Source: Treponema sp. (GTDB lineage: Bacteria; Spirochaetota; Spirochaetia; Treponematales; Breznakiellaceae). From it: a stretch of DNA of 61,345 bases. Below, in pieces: positions 27,807 to 37,412 of the stretch. The stretch is taken from NCBI GenBank assembly GCA_031281025.1, contig JAITFY010000028.1, positions 1 to 61,345 on the forward strand, given 5' to 3'. Every line of letters starts with the position of its first letter. Positions within the stretch are counted from its first letter, which is position 1. Under the pieces are notes generated by a model that made no database searches, was not told the origin of the DNA, and saw only the letters and a program-made list of their open reading frames with translations. The position numbers were made by a program, and so were the translations under genes.

Positions 27807-28910
27807 ATGAATTATACATATTATTCAGAGAGAACTCAAAAAATTAGAACTGCAATGACCGCTTTGGGTATTGATCTTTTATTGATCAGCCCTTCTTCAA
27901 ATCTTTTTTATCTTACAGGTTATGCATTAAACCCGGATGAAAGGCTTTTTCTTTTGGTACTTCCCAAAGAAGGCGAACCTTTTATAATTGCAAATATTTT
28001 GTATAAAGAACAGGTAAAACCGCTGCCTGTGACAAACCACATTTTTTGGAAAGACGGAGATAATCCGTTTTTACTTTTAAAAGCCGAAATTGATGAACAG
28101 AATATCAAAATAAAAACGGCCGCTTTAGAACCGCAAATTCCAGCGTTGTTTTCGCTGCCGCTTTCTCAAACATTCCCTCAAACCAATTTTGTTCTTGCCT
28201 CTTCATTTATTGATCCCATCCGCCAAATAAAGGACAAAAGCGAACTTGATATGATCCGCCGGGCATGTAAAACATCCGATCAGGCGCTTAAAGCATTGAT
28301 AAACAAAGGCGCTTACTGGATTGGTAAAACCGAAGCGGAATTTTTCATGGAACTTTCTGCAGAGTTTTCCAAAAGAGGACTAAGCTCTTTTGGAGCGTCT
28401 GTTCAGACAGGTGTTAATGCTGCAATTCCCCATTATATTACCGGAAATGGAATTATCGAAAAAGGTAAATGTCTGCTTGTAGATTTTTGGGGACGCTATA
28501 ATGGATATTATACTGATTGTACAAGAACTTTTTATTTTGGAACACCAGACAGTGAATTTAAAAAAATCTACGAAATTGTAAAAGAAGCTCAAGAAGCGGC
28601 AGAAGCAAAAGCGCATGTAGGTTATACCCTTGAAGATGTAGATTTGGCAGCCCGCTCAGTAATTGAAAAACACGGCTATGGAGAATACTTCACTCATCGA
28701 ACAGGACACGGTCTTGGCATTGACGTTCATGAAGGCGATTCAGTCAACAAAGGCGTAAAAGTTCCGCTTAAACCGGGAATGGTCTTTTCAATTGAGCCGG
28801 GAATATACCTTCCAGGACGTTTTGGAGTACGCATCGAAAACATCGTAGCAATCACAGAACAAGGCGTAGAGGTGTTGCATAACTTTACGAAAGAACTTAT
28901 TACTTTTTAA
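27807..28910 (+). CDS. pepQ: Xaa-Pro dipeptidase/aminopeptidase (M24B, prolidase-like)
   Basis: Cleaves peptides with proline (or hydroxyproline) in the second position, using two metal ions. The 367-residue protein has the creatinase-like N-domain (1-120) and the pita-bread domain with metal ligands: Asp in VDFWGRYNGYYTDCTRTF (two aspartates), His in HRTGHGLGIDVHE, Glu in SIEPGIYLP and Glu in RIENIV. The size fits PepQ/YpdF-type enzymes. There is no signal peptide, so it acts on imported peptides in the cytosol. Its 3' end overlaps that of the hydroxyproline dehydratase gene by four bases, which fits a shared role in using Pro/Hyp peptides. The promoter geometry predicts a leaderless mRNA. 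Confidence 0.9.
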   Translation: MNYTYYSERTQKIRTAMTALGIDLLLISPSSNLFYLTGYALNPDERLFLLVLPKEGEPFIIANILYKEQVKPLPVTNHIFWKDGDNPFLLLKAEIDEQNIKIKTAALEPQIPALFSLPLSQTFPQTNFVLASSFIDPIRQIKDKSELDMIRRACKTSDQALKALINKGAYWIGKTEAEFFMELSAEFSKRGLSSFGASVQTGVNAAIPHYITGNGIIEKGKCLLVDFWGRYNGYYTDCTRTFYFGTPDSEFKKIYEIVKEAQEAAEAKAHVGYTLEDVDLAARSVIEKHGYGEYFTHRTGHGLGIDVHEGDSVNKGVKVPLKPGMVFSIEPGIYLPGRFGVRIENIVAITEQGVEVLHNFTKELITF

Positions 28911-31267
28911 ATGTTCTTTTGTTCTGTTCTGGCAATTATTTCGTTTTGTAAAGCTTCACTAAGATCATTAAAGTAATCTGAATAGCCGGCTACTCTTACG
29001 ATTAAGTTTTTGTATTTTTCCGGGTGTTTTTGCGCTTCCTGTAGAGTGTCAGCGTTGATAACATTAAACTGTATGTGATGGCCGTCCATTCTAAAATATG
29101 TCCGTATCAGAGCCATTAGTTTTTCGATTCCGTCTTCATTGGACAATAGCGAAGGACTGAGCTTTTGATTAAGCAGAGTTCCCCCAGTTTTTAGATGATC
29201 CATTTTTGCAGCAGACATTAAAACGCCTGTGGGGCCGTTTCTGTCTGCGCCGTGTGCGGGTGAAATGCCTTCTGATTGCGCTTCTTTTGCAAGGCGTCCG
29301 TCTGCAGTAGCCCCTGTAACCGAGCCAAAATAAACATGGCAGGTTGTGGGAAGCATATCTATATGGTAGGTTCCTCCGTTTACAGCCGGCCTTCCGTCCA
29401 CCAGGTTATAATACATGTTAAAACAACGAACCATTATTTCATCAGCATACTGATCATTATTGCCGTATTTTGGAGTTTTGTTTAAAAACATAACCCTTTG
29501 TGTTTCAAAGCCTAAAAAGTTTTTGGAAAGCGCTTCAAGTAATTTATTAATGCTTATATTGTTTTTGTCGTATACATTGTACTTAATTGATGCCAGGCTG
29601 TCGGTTAGTGTTCCAATTCCTACACCCTGGATATATCGTGTGTTATATCTGGAACCTCCAGCATTATAATCTTTTGCATTACTGATACAATCGTCTATCA
29701 GTATCGAAAGAAAAGGAGAAGGCATATATTTTGAATACAGAGTTTCGATAATATGATTGCCGGAAATTTTTATTTCGATAAAGTGTTTTACCTGTTTTTC
29801 AAATGCAAAAAAAAGATCGTCAAATGTATTAAATGTTTTTACGTCTCTTGTTTTAAGCCCCAGCTGTTTTTTTGTAATTGGATCAAAACCATTGTTAAGT
29901 GTTATTTCCAGTACTTTAACCAGATTAAAATAACCTGTTAGTGCATAACACTCCTTTCCAAAAGCGCCTGCTTCAACACATCCTGACGTACCTCCGTCAC
30001 GTGCATCTTCTATTTTTTTGCCGTGACGAATTAATTCTTGAATAACAACGTCTGCATTAAATACCGATGGCTGCCCCATTCCTGTTTTAATTACCTTACA
30101 TGCCTTATTAAGGAATTTGTCTGGATTTTTCCTGCTTAGCTGGATATTACCGCTTGGCTGAACCAGCTGCATTTCTTCGATTACATCCAAAATAATATAA
30201 GAAAGGTCATTTACACCATCTGCTCCCGCTTGAGTAAGTCCGCCAATGTTAATACTGCAAAAATCAGTATACGTTCCGCTTTCTGCAAGCGTAATACCTA
30301 CCTTTGGAGGAGCAGGTTGATTGTTAAACTTTACCCAGAAACATTCAAGCAGTTCTTTTGCTTTGTCCTGATTAAGAGCGCCTTGTTCACATTCAATTTT
30401 ATAAAACGGAAACAAATGCTGATCCAGCCTGCCAGGAGAAAATGCATCCCATGTATTAAGCTCTGATGTTACAGAAATATGGATAAACCAGTACATCTGA
30501 ATGGCCTGCCAAAAATTAACAGGCTTTTTTGCGGGAACATGGCGGCAGTTATCTGCAATGATAAGGAGTTCTTCTTTTCGTGATGGATCGCTTTCAAGTC
30601 CAGCCAATTTTTCTGCTTCATCTGCATAACGGGCGGCAAAAACAATTACCGCATCGCAGCAAATAACCATTGCTTTAAGCTGCTCTCTTTTATCATAGCT
30701 TAACGTATCATTTAAAAAATCAATTTTTTCCAGTTCGTTTTCTATATCATTTTTAAAATCCAAAAATCCTTTTTGGTAGATTTTTCCGTCACAAACTGTA
30801 TGTCCCGGCGCACGCTGTTCCATAAATTCAGTAAAAATACCTGCTTCGTAACAATCAATCCATTCTTGTGTTACATTGTTAAACAATTTATCACGCATGG
30901 ATTTACCTTTCCAAAAAGGTATTATAATATCTTCCTGGTATTTTATGGTATCATCATCTACTTTAAAAAATACTTTTTCCCTGTCATTTATTACTTTAAA
31001 ATCATCAGTGGTATGACAGCACAATTCCGGGTATGTCGGCGCTGCTTTTGCTTTACAGCCTTTTTCTCCGACAATAAGTTCGCCGTCGTAAATTACAACA
31101 GTTTTACGTTCACAGAGAGCTTTAAAAACATTTGCCCGTAATACAGGGATCGAAACTTTTCCTTCCAATTCTTTATAGACATCAGTTACAATTAATGCAC
31201 GTTCGATTGACAATGCAGGAATCGAATCCAGACTTTGCTGTCTTAGTTTACTGACTCTTTCTGTCAT
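28907..31267 (-). CDS. hypD: Glycyl radical enzyme, trans-4-hydroxy-L-proline dehydratase (HypD) type
   Basis: HypD removes water from trans-4-hydroxy-L-proline to give 1-pyrroline-5-carboxylate. The 786-residue protein has the radical site G761 in RVAGYSDYF and the thiyl Cys C430 in GCVE with E432 two residues later. Compared with the Clostridioides difficile enzyme as I recall it, all active-site positions align with a constant offset of four: F148, H156, D274, S330, D335, F336, C430, E432, Y446 and G761. This separates it from pyruvate formate-lyase (Cys-Cys) and argues against choline or glycerol lyases. The start has a strong ribosome-binding site (GGAGG). It is the last gene of an operon with its activase and an ABC importer. 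No proC (P5C reductase) is in the window. Confidence 0.85.
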   Translation of the reverse strand: MTERVSKLRQQSLDSIPALSIERALIVTDVYKELEGKVSIPVLRANVFKALCERKTVVIYDGELIVGEKGCKAKAAPTYPELCCHTTDDFKVINDREKVFFKVDDDTIKYQEDIIIPFWKGKSMRDKLFNNVTQEWIDCYEAGIFTEFMEQRAPGHTVCDGKIYQKGFLDFKNDIENELEKIDFLNDTLSYDKREQLKAMVICCDAVIVFAARYADEAEKLAGLESDPSRKEELLIIADNCRHVPAKKPVNFWQAIQMYWFIHISVTSELNTWDAFSPGRLDQHLFPFYKIECEQGALNQDKAKELLECFWVKFNNQPAPPKVGITLAESGTYTDFCSINIGGLTQAGADGVNDLSYIILDVIEEMQLVQPSGNIQLSRKNPDKFLNKACKVIKTGMGQPSVFNADVVIQELIRHGKKIEDARDGGTSGCVEAGAFGKECYALTGYFNLVKVLEITLNNGFDPITKKQLGLKTRDVKTFNTFDDLFFAFEKQVKHFIEIKISGNHIIETLYSKYMPSPFLSILIDDCISNAKDYNAGGSRYNTRYIQGVGIGTLTDSLASIKYNVYDKNNISINKLLEALSKNFLGFETQRVMFLNKTPKYGNNDQYADEIMVRCFNMYYNLVDGRPAVNGGTYHIDMLPTTCHVYFGSVTGATADGRLAKEAQSEGISPAHGADRNGPTGVLMSAAKMDHLKTGGTLLNQKLSPSLLSNEDGIEKLMALIRTYFRMDGHHIQFNVINADTLQEAQKHPEKYKNLIVRVAGYSDYFNDLSEALQNEIIARTEQKNI

Positions 31268-31268
31268 T

Positions 31269-32090
31269 TTACCCTCCTTTCTTGACTAAAAATCTGCTGG
31301 CAAACAAATTTGTTATTTTCGGCATAACCGTGATTTCATTGTTTATTATATCAGAAAGTTCATATAACCTGTTCATTTTTAAGTATTTTTCGCTTTGAAT
31401 ATTATGGTAAGGCAAAAAATGAACTGTTTTTATATTATCAAAGTCTTTTATAAAATTAAATATACCGGTCATTTCCTCAACATCTGTATTAATCGATGGA
31501 ATTATCGGGATTCGGATTAACAGTTTTGTTTTAGTTTGTGAAAGGCTCTTTAAGTTTTTTAAAATAAGCTCGTTTGATACGCCACAGTACTTTTGATGTT
31601 TTTTAGTGTCAAAAAATTTAAGATCATACAAAAAACAATCTGTAATTTCTGCCGCTTTTAAAATAGTTTTTGTTTCACAGTAACCAGAAGTATCAATGGC
31701 AGTATGTATGTATTCATTTTTACAACGCTCTAACATTTCCAAAAGAAAGTCCGCTTGATAAAAAGGCTCGCCTCCAGAAAATGTCACTCCGCCGCCAGAT
31801 TGTTCGTAAAAAGGTAAATCCTTGATTATTTCGTTCATTAAATCCGAAACAGTTATTTCGTATCCAATAGTTTCTCTGGCTCCCGTTGGACAACTGTTGT
31901 TTTTTCTGCAGCTTATGCAGTTTATACATTTTTTTTTATTAAAAACATGTAAAATATCCGAAGTTAAACCTTCGGGGTTATGACACCATTTACACGATAG
32001 TGGACATCCCTTAAAAAAAACGGTTGTCCGTATTCCAGGTCCGTCATGAATTGAGTAACGCATTATGTTAAAGATAACTGCACTGCTCAC
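31269..32090 (-). CDS. Glycyl radical enzyme activating enzyme (radical SAM)
   Basis: Uses S-adenosylmethionine to install the glycyl radical on the dehydratase encoded immediately downstream. The 273-residue protein has the radical SAM motif C29-x3-C33-x2-C36 within FKGCPLSCKWC, preceded by SIHDGPGIRTT, and GGGVTFSGGEP at 99-109. An insert with C55, C58, C61 and C67 can hold one extra iron-sulfur cluster; many glycyl radical activases carry two. The GTG start at 32090 overlaps the permease stop (GTGA), giving translational coupling, and the family N-terminus supports it. One base separates its stop from the hypD ATG region. Confidence 0.92.
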   Translation of the reverse strand: MSSAVIFNIMRYSIHDGPGIRTTVFFKGCPLSCKWCHNPEGLTSDILHVFNKKKCINCISCRKNNSCPTGARETIGYEITVSDLMNEIIKDLPFYEQSGGGVTFSGGEPFYQADFLLEMLERCKNEYIHTAIDTSGYCETKTILKAAEITDCFLYDLKFFDTKKHQKYCGVSNELILKNLKSLSQTKTKLLIRIPIIPSINTDVEEMTGIFNFIKDFDNIKTVHFLPYHNIQSEKYLKMNRLYELSDIINNEITVMPKITNLFASRFLVKKGG

Positions 32091-33445
32091 AATGTATTTT
32101 TGTCTTTTGCCGCTTTATGTTGTTTCCAGACGTAAATACCCAATGCAAGACCAATTACGCCATATACCATGAATGACCGGAAAAATTCGCCGGCTTCGGG
32201 GCTTCCAAATACGGCACGTCCCAATTCCGGAGAAATGATTGTCATTGAGTTAAAAAGCAATACGCCTATAATGGCATTTTTTAAACTGGCACGGGAGGTT
32301 GAAGCTCCTCCAACTAAAAGAGCTGCTACAGAGAAGATGCCTATATTTCGATGTGAATCATAAGTTGCCAGTGTACCAAAATTCTGCATGAATATTATCA
32401 TACCCCAGGCAGCAAGCACCGTAGAAAAAATCGTCGCTATAATCCTTGTGCGATCCACATTTATGCCGGAAACTTCGGCAATATGCTGGCTTTGCCCTAC
32501 ACTGCGGAAATCCTGCCCAAGTTTTGTTTTCATTAGAATATGCATGAAAAAACAAAGAGCTGCAATTACAAGAACTGTTACAAGCGGCGCCTGGCGCAGC
32601 CTCATTAATTCGGATAACCAAATTATCAAAGGAGAATTGTGCAGTGAATTGATATAACAAGGGAATCTTCCCCTCATACAATCGCATCCAGCAAAACTTG
32701 ATCCTGCAAAAATTGCTGCAATGCTAAAAATTATTGCAATGATCGAAACAGCAAAATATATCCAAAAACGCAGACGGCTTGTAGTATCATGAACCTTTTT
32801 CCTGCGGTAAATGTGTTTTCTGATAAAAATAAAAACAAGGAAGGTTATCGCTCCTGCCAGAAGAAGGTAAATTGGCGGCACACGATAGATAAAGTCTAAC
32901 GCATATTTTAAGCCGCCATCTTCATGAGCTCCAAGGTCTACAGAAACTCTAACTCCAATTTTATCAATGATAATTGGGTTTCCCTGAGTTACAGGAATTA
33001 TTCCTCCAACGGCATATAAAAATACAAAGTTATAAATGCCCTGAGCGAAAAATCCAACAATAAGACTGGCAATCATTTCCTGCCCGCGCACCCTGTTATA
33101 AAGTTTTCCGGTTAAATAACCAAATAGTAAAGCAAGCGGAAACGATAACAAGAAGCACAACATAAGAGCGCCAAAACCTCCCATTTCATGATAACGAACA
33201 AAAATAATTGCAGCCTGCCCTGCCATTGCGCCTACAACAATGCCAAAATTAAGGCCAAGTCCTGCAATTACGGGAATAATAAGCGATAAAACAAGAAATG
33301 AATTGCGAAAAACACGATCTATTAATTCATTTAAGAAAAAGAATAATGGTACGCCGCCGGAAAGTATAAAACCCAGTACGGTAAACGACAAGAAAATAAT
33401 TACAACAAGGTTATCTATTACAAAATTACGTGCATTTAATTTCAT
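32087..33445 (-). CDS. ABC transporter permease 2 (BPD_transp_2/RbsC-like)
   Basis: A 452-residue inner-membrane permease of the branched-chain/ribose type with about ten transmembrane segments. It has a long hydrophilic insert with a CDCMRGRFPCY segment (about residues 255-265) between membrane helices. The C-terminal half keeps the family signature around QSQHIAEVSGINVDRTR, the coupling loop to the ATPase. It overlaps permease 1 by four bases and the activase gene by four bases, so translation is coupled through the operon. Together with permease 1 it would form a heterodimeric channel. The substrate is unknown, but the operon suggests hydroxyproline or a derived peptide. Confidence 0.87.
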   Translation of the reverse strand: MKLNARNFVIDNLVVIIFLSFTVLGFILSGGVPLFFFLNELIDRVFRNSFLVLSLIIPVIAGLGLNFGIVVGAMAGQAAIIFVRYHEMGGFGALMLCFLLSFPLALLFGYLTGKLYNRVRGQEMIASLIVGFFAQGIYNFVFLYAVGGIIPVTQGNPIIIDKIGVRVSVDLGAHEDGGLKYALDFIYRVPPIYLLLAGAITFLVFIFIRKHIYRRKKVHDTTSRLRFWIYFAVSIIAIIFSIAAIFAGSSFAGCDCMRGRFPCYINSLHNSPLIIWLSELMRLRQAPLVTVLVIAALCFFMHILMKTKLGQDFRSVGQSQHIAEVSGINVDRTRIIATIFSTVLAAWGMIIFMQNFGTLATYDSHRNIGIFSVAALLVGGASTSRASLKNAIIGVLLFNSMTIISPELGRAVFGSPEAGEFFRSFMVYGVIGLALGIYVWKQHKAAKDKNTL

Positions 33446-34485
33446 TTTTTTCCTCCGCCTGCCTGCATGAGCGCATAGAGTATAACGCCGTTTTGTACAA
33501 CCATTCGCAGCGTCTCGGAAAGATCAGTACCTTCGAACAGTTCATTTGCCACTGGTAATGATGTTGCCATCAAACCCTGAAAAATAAGACCGCCTAAAAG
33601 CACATGAACAATTCTGGATCTTCTTACGGTTGCTCCTCCAATCAGGATTCCGGCAACTGCGGGAAAAGCCATCAATAGGGGATCTGTATATAATTGAGAA
33701 TAACCAAAACTTTGAGCATAAACAAGAATGCCAAGCGCTCCAAGTACAGTGGAAACTATGTTTGCAAGAACTCTGCCTTTGTCAACATTAAGCCCGGCAG
33801 CTTCGGCAAACACTGGATTGGCGCCTCCTGCAGTAATTGCAATACCTGTTTTTGAGCGCATAAACAACCATACAAAAAAGCAGGCTATGAAAAAAACAAT
33901 CAACAAACCTGTTGGGATAAATACACCTGCTACTGAAAAACTCATAAAATTATCCAATAACTGGTTAGCGCCTACAATATCCAGCTGAATTGTCTGACGC
34001 AAACCTGAACCTACACCCAGCGGCCAGGCTATTCTAAGATCATTAAAAGGAAGCACCAGCCAAATAATACAAAATAACATGGTTATGGAAAAACCGGTAT
34101 ATGTTGCAATTGCCATTTCGGAGCCCTTAACAGCATTCATTAGTTTTCCGTAAACATATCCCATGATAACTGCAAATATTGTCGAGAAAAAAGCGGCGGC
34201 AAAAAACCACGGCATACCAGTGAAGTTCAATACGATGGCGCAAACCTGCCCCAATAAACCGCACACTATTCCAATGGGCAGAGCAAAATTTGGGCCGACA
34301 CCAGACTGTATGGCAGGCACCATTGCAAGAGTAAGTATACCCCATCTGCCAAAACGCCTAAGACCGTTACTGAACATTTCCGGAAACGGCAGGTTTACAA
34401 AAGTGCCAATTATTAACAGGAAAATCCAAAACCCGCCAATTATTAATGTGGGAAGGCTGACATAATTGGTAATTTTTTTTAACAT
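33442..34485 (-). CDS. ABC transporter permease 1 (BPD_transp_2/RbsC-like)
   Basis: A 347-residue inner-membrane permease with about ten transmembrane segments and no signal peptide beyond the first helix. The coupling-loop region AGGANPVFAEAAGLNVDKGR matches the family and is similar to the one in permease 2, so the pair probably forms a heterodimer. It overlaps the ATPase gene by seven bases and permease 2 by four. Such permeases normally serve sugars, nucleosides or branched-chain amino acids. Here the association is with a DUF3798 binding lipoprotein. Confidence 0.87.
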   Translation of the reverse strand: MLKKITNYVSLPTLIIGGFWIFLLIIGTFVNLPFPEMFSNGLRRFGRWGILTLAMVPAIQSGVGPNFALPIGIVCGLLGQVCAIVLNFTGMPWFFAAAFFSTIFAVIMGYVYGKLMNAVKGSEMAIATYTGFSITMLFCIIWLVLPFNDLRIAWPLGVGSGLRQTIQLDIVGANQLLDNFMSFSVAGVFIPTGLLIVFFIACFFVWLFMRSKTGIAITAGGANPVFAEAAGLNVDKGRVLANIVSTVLGALGILVYAQSFGYSQLYTDPLLMAFPAVAGILIGGATVRRSRIVHVLLGGLIFQGLMATSLPVANELFEGTDLSETLRMVVQNGVILYALMQAGGGKK

Positions 34486-36077
34486 GATAATGCCGCTCCC
34501 TTAACACCTGACATCATAAGACCAAAGTCTGTTGCCGGAGCATCAGGTTTTAAAATACCTGCCAGTTTACCCTCGCAGACTATTGCTATACGATCACAAA
34601 TACTGCGAAGTTCTGCAAGCTCGGATGATGTCATTACAATAGTCATACCAAATTCATTTGATAATTTGTATAAAAGATCCAAAATAAGTTTTTTTGCGCC
34701 AATATCAATACCGCGTGTTGGTTCACAAACAAACAAAAATTTGGGGTTTTGCGTTAAAGCACGAGCAACGCAGACTTTTTGCTGATTACCCCCAGAGAGT
34801 CTTCCTACATTTTGCAAAGGACCCTGGCATCTTATATCGAGATCAGTTATTTGTTTATTTGCATTGTTACGAATTGCCATACTGTTTTTTAATTTGAATA
34901 AACCCAAATTAAAAAGAAAATCATTATGTATCTGCATGGCAGTAAAGGCGATATTAAGTTCGATTGATTCATCCAATAAAAGCCCGACACCTTTACGATC
35001 TTCGCTAAGGTAAGCGATACCCCTCTTAAGCACCTGTTTTGGCTGATTAAGGGGCAGAGGTTTTCCTTCAAAGTTAACTTCTCCCCTGCCAGGATAGATA
35101 CCGACAATTCCATTGGCAATTCCAAGTTTCCCCTGGCCAGCAAGGCCGCCAATGCCAAAGATTTCTCCCTTGCGGATTTCCAGATCAATACCGCGTACCC
35201 GCTCGCCTGGCATAACAACTTCAAGGCCCTTTACAGAAAGAATAATTTCGTTAGACGAAGAGCGTTCGTTCAAAGATCTGTCAATTGTAACTTCACGCCC
35301 CACCATGAGCCCTGCAAGCTCTATTACATTTGTATCCGCGATATTTTTTGTTACAACATGTTCTCCGTCCCTTAATACAGTAACTCTGTCGGCAGCCTGA
35401 ACAATTTCGTCTAACCTGTGGCTAATAAAAATAATACTGATACCTTTTTTAGTCAGGTTTTTCATTGCTTTAATAAGATTTTCAGCTTCGGATTCGGTAA
35501 GGACAGCAGTTGGTTCGTCAAGAACAAGCAGGCGGACATTTGTTTTATCGATCTCACGTGCAATCTCTACAAATTGCATATGACCAATCGGCAAACCTGC
35601 AAGCAATGTATATTCTTCTATACCCATTTCAAGCGTATCAAGAGCTTTGCGGGTATCTTTATTCATTTTTTTGTAATCCAGAATCCTAAAACGTTTCCCA
35701 AAAACTCTGCCCAGTATTTTATTAAGTACACCATCTTTGTTTATTTCACGGTTTATCTTTACGTTTTCTGTAATCGTAAAACCAGGGATTAGCATAAATT
35801 CCTGATGTACCATGCCTATGCCAAACTCCATAGCCTGAAAGGGGGATTTAATATTAACGCTCTTTTCGCCAAGAAATAAGCAGCCTTCAAAACCGCCTGT
35901 ATTTTGAATTACCGGCATCCCAAAAAGTATGTTCATTAAAGTGGATTTGCCTGCGCCGTTTTCTCCAACCAGAGCATGGATTTCGCCAGCTTTAATTTCA
36001 AAGTTGATGTTCTTTAAAACATAATTTCCGGAATAGTTTTTGCTTACATTTTTAAAACTTATTATATTTTGAATCAT
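34479..36077 (-). CDS. ABC transporter ATPase, tandem (RbsA/MglA-like)
   Basis: Drives import through the two permeases. The protein has two nucleotide-binding domains in one chain of about 532 residues. The first has Walker A GENGAGKST and Walker B LLVLDEPTA. The second has a degenerate Walker A (GGLAGQGKLG), as is normal in this family, and the signature LSGGNQQKV with EPTRGID. The ATG at 36077 is preferred; the longer frame uses a TTG lying in the T-run of the terminator upstream. The gene is separated from the binding-protein gene by that terminator, which should lower its expression. Confidence 0.9.
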   Translation of the reverse strand: MIQNIISFKNVSKNYSGNYVLKNINFEIKAGEIHALVGENGAGKSTLMNILFGMPVIQNTGGFEGCLFLGEKSVNIKSPFQAMEFGIGMVHQEFMLIPGFTITENVKINREINKDGVLNKILGRVFGKRFRILDYKKMNKDTRKALDTLEMGIEEYTLLAGLPIGHMQFVEIAREIDKTNVRLLVLDEPTAVLTESEAENLIKAMKNLTKKGISIIFISHRLDEIVQAADRVTVLRDGEHVVTKNIADTNVIELAGLMVGREVTIDRSLNERSSSNEIILSVKGLEVVMPGERVRGIDLEIRKGEIFGIGGLAGQGKLGIANGIVGIYPGRGEVNFEGKPLPLNQPKQVLKRGIAYLSEDRKGVGLLLDESIELNIAFTAMQIHNDFLFNLGLFKLKNSMAIRNNANKQITDLDIRCQGPLQNVGRLSGGNQQKVCVARALTQNPKFLFVCEPTRGIDIGAKKLILDLLYKLSNEFGMTIVMTSSELAELRSICDRIAIVCEGKLAGILKPDAPATDFGLMMSGVKGAALSC

Positions 36078-36090
36078 ACAGGAACCTGCC

Positions 36091-36125
36091 AAAAAAACAG
36101 AGGCTGCCTTAGAATTAAGACAGCC
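36091..36125 (-). terminator. Intrinsic terminator/attenuator between binding protein and ATPase genes
   Basis: On the minus strand a 10-base-pair stem GGCTGTCTTA/TAAGGCAGCC (one G-T mismatch) with a four-base loop is followed by TCTG and seven T. It lies inside the operon, just after the binding-protein gene, and should let only part of transcription pass. Confidence 0.8.
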
Positions 36126-36168
36126 CCACCGTTGTATTATTACAAATGAACAATCATCACAATGTACA

Positions 36169-37341
36169 TTAGAATGTTAGATGTCCCATAAGTATCAGTT
36201 TGTAGTTGGGGAATTCCTGACCGGTTCCCGGATCGACATAATCTGTTATTTGCGCATCAACATATATGCCGGTTATTTCCATAACATAATCGCTAAAACA
36301 TTGTCTAAGAACTGATTCATCGATTGCATTTCTGGGTACTTCGCCTCTGATCCACTTGATGGCATATTCAGCTCCGGTAACTGTCCAGGCCATGGATGCC
36401 GGCGCAGGCCAGGTAGAGAGTCTTCCCTGCATACCAGCAGCGCTAATGGCATTGGTGATTTCTGTAACCATGTACGGGATATCCGTACCACGGCCTGCAG
36501 CATCAATGCCAAGCGCCGAGGGGAATCCGTGAGTAGGAGACGGGCAGCAGGGTTCTGGAAATATAGCGCCGCCTTCTACGACTGTCCTGATAAGCGGAAT
36601 CTGCATGGCACAGTTGGTAGCAAAAAATGCAGTGTCAGCGCCAAGCGACCTGATTCTAATGGGTACGTCTTCAAGGATAAACTGCTGAGTACCAGGGATA
36701 CCGGCATCGCCAGTAGGATCGGGCGCTGTTGCATCGATAAATTGTATTCCCAATAATTCACATTCTTGCCTGATTAAATCGCGGCGGCCTGCCAATAAAA
36801 CATTTGACATGTGTCTGGGGAAGGAATAATGAACAAAAACTGATGCCCCTTGAGCCTGAGCTTGCCTGGCAATTGCAGCGCCTCTTGCAAGATCATCGGT
36901 ATTTAAAATCAGATTTGCGCGTCTTGAAACATCAGGCGGGTTTTCTTGAGGCGAGCAATAAACGATAAACATGTCATCTCTGCTTTCAAGAAGCCTGTCT
37001 ACAGCAGGGTTTGTTCCAGGAACAGCCTGATTAATTATAAGCGCCCTAATTTCCATGTCGGCAGCGATTCTGGCAACAGTGGTAACCATTTGCTCCTGTT
37101 CAGCCATAAAATTTGTTGGCCATGTAACATGTACTACTTTATTTGCTCCATATTTTGCTACCAGATACTCTGCTGAACGAAATTCTTCTTCGTTCTGCGA
37201 AACATCATTTGTAACTATGGCGATCTTCCCGGGGAAAGCGCCTTCGCTAACCGCAGTTCTCCTCTGACAGCCTGTAATAAACATTCCGAACACCAGCATA
37301 CAGATCAGAACAACAAAGAGCAATTTCTTTGTTAACTTCAT
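36169..37341 (-). CDS. DUF3798-family substrate-binding lipoprotein
   Basis: A 390-residue protein that begins with a signal peptide and lipobox ITGC (Cys25), so it should be lipid-anchored outside the inner membrane. The rest has the alternating fold of periplasmic binding proteins, and blocks such as NQAVPGT, SFPRHMS and TAPDPTGDAG match DUF3798 proteins known from clostridia and treponemes. It is first in an operon with the ABC ATPase and permeases, so it presents the substrate. It has a strong ribosome-binding site (AGGAGGAA) and a promoter at 37384-37412. The ligand of DUF3798 proteins is not known to me; the hydroxyproline dehydratase downstream makes Hyp or a Hyp peptide a candidate. 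Confidence 0.85.
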   Translation of the reverse strand: MKLTKKLLFVVLICMLVFGMFITGCQRRTAVSEGAFPGKIAIVTNDVSQNEEEFRSAEYLVAKYGANKVVHVTWPTNFMAEQEQMVTTVARIAADMEIRALIINQAVPGTNPAVDRLLESRDDMFIVYCSPQENPPDVSRRANLILNTDDLARGAAIARQAQAQGASVFVHYSFPRHMSNVLLAGRRDLIRQECELLGIQFIDATAPDPTGDAGIPGTQQFILEDVPIRIRSLGADTAFFATNCAMQIPLIRTVVEGGAIFPEPCCPSPTHGFPSALGIDAAGRGTDIPYMVTEITNAISAAGMQGRLSTWPAPASMAWTVTGAEYAIKWIRGEVPRNAIDESVLRQCFSDYVMEITGIYVDAQITDYVDPGTGQEFPNYKLILMGHLTF

Positions 37342-37383
37342 TTGATTCCTCCTAAACCATTATTGGTAATTATTAGATATAGT

Positions 37384-37412
37384 ATGTTAGTGGACTTTTT
37401 TAATTTTGTCAA
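37384..37412 (-). promoter_or_regulatory. Promoter of the DUF3798-ABC-HypD operon
   Basis: Minus strand: TTGACA (37407-37412), 17 bases, TAACAT (37384-37389). Transcription should start near 37377, giving a leader of about 36 bases with AGGAGGAA. Confidence 0.55.

Noticed and set aside
28907-31267. Annotation of the glycyl radical enzyme as pyruvate formate-lyase or choline/glycerol lyase
   Set aside because: It has a single GCVE motif instead of the Cys-Cys pair of pyruvate formate-lyase, and its pocket residues follow HypD position by position.
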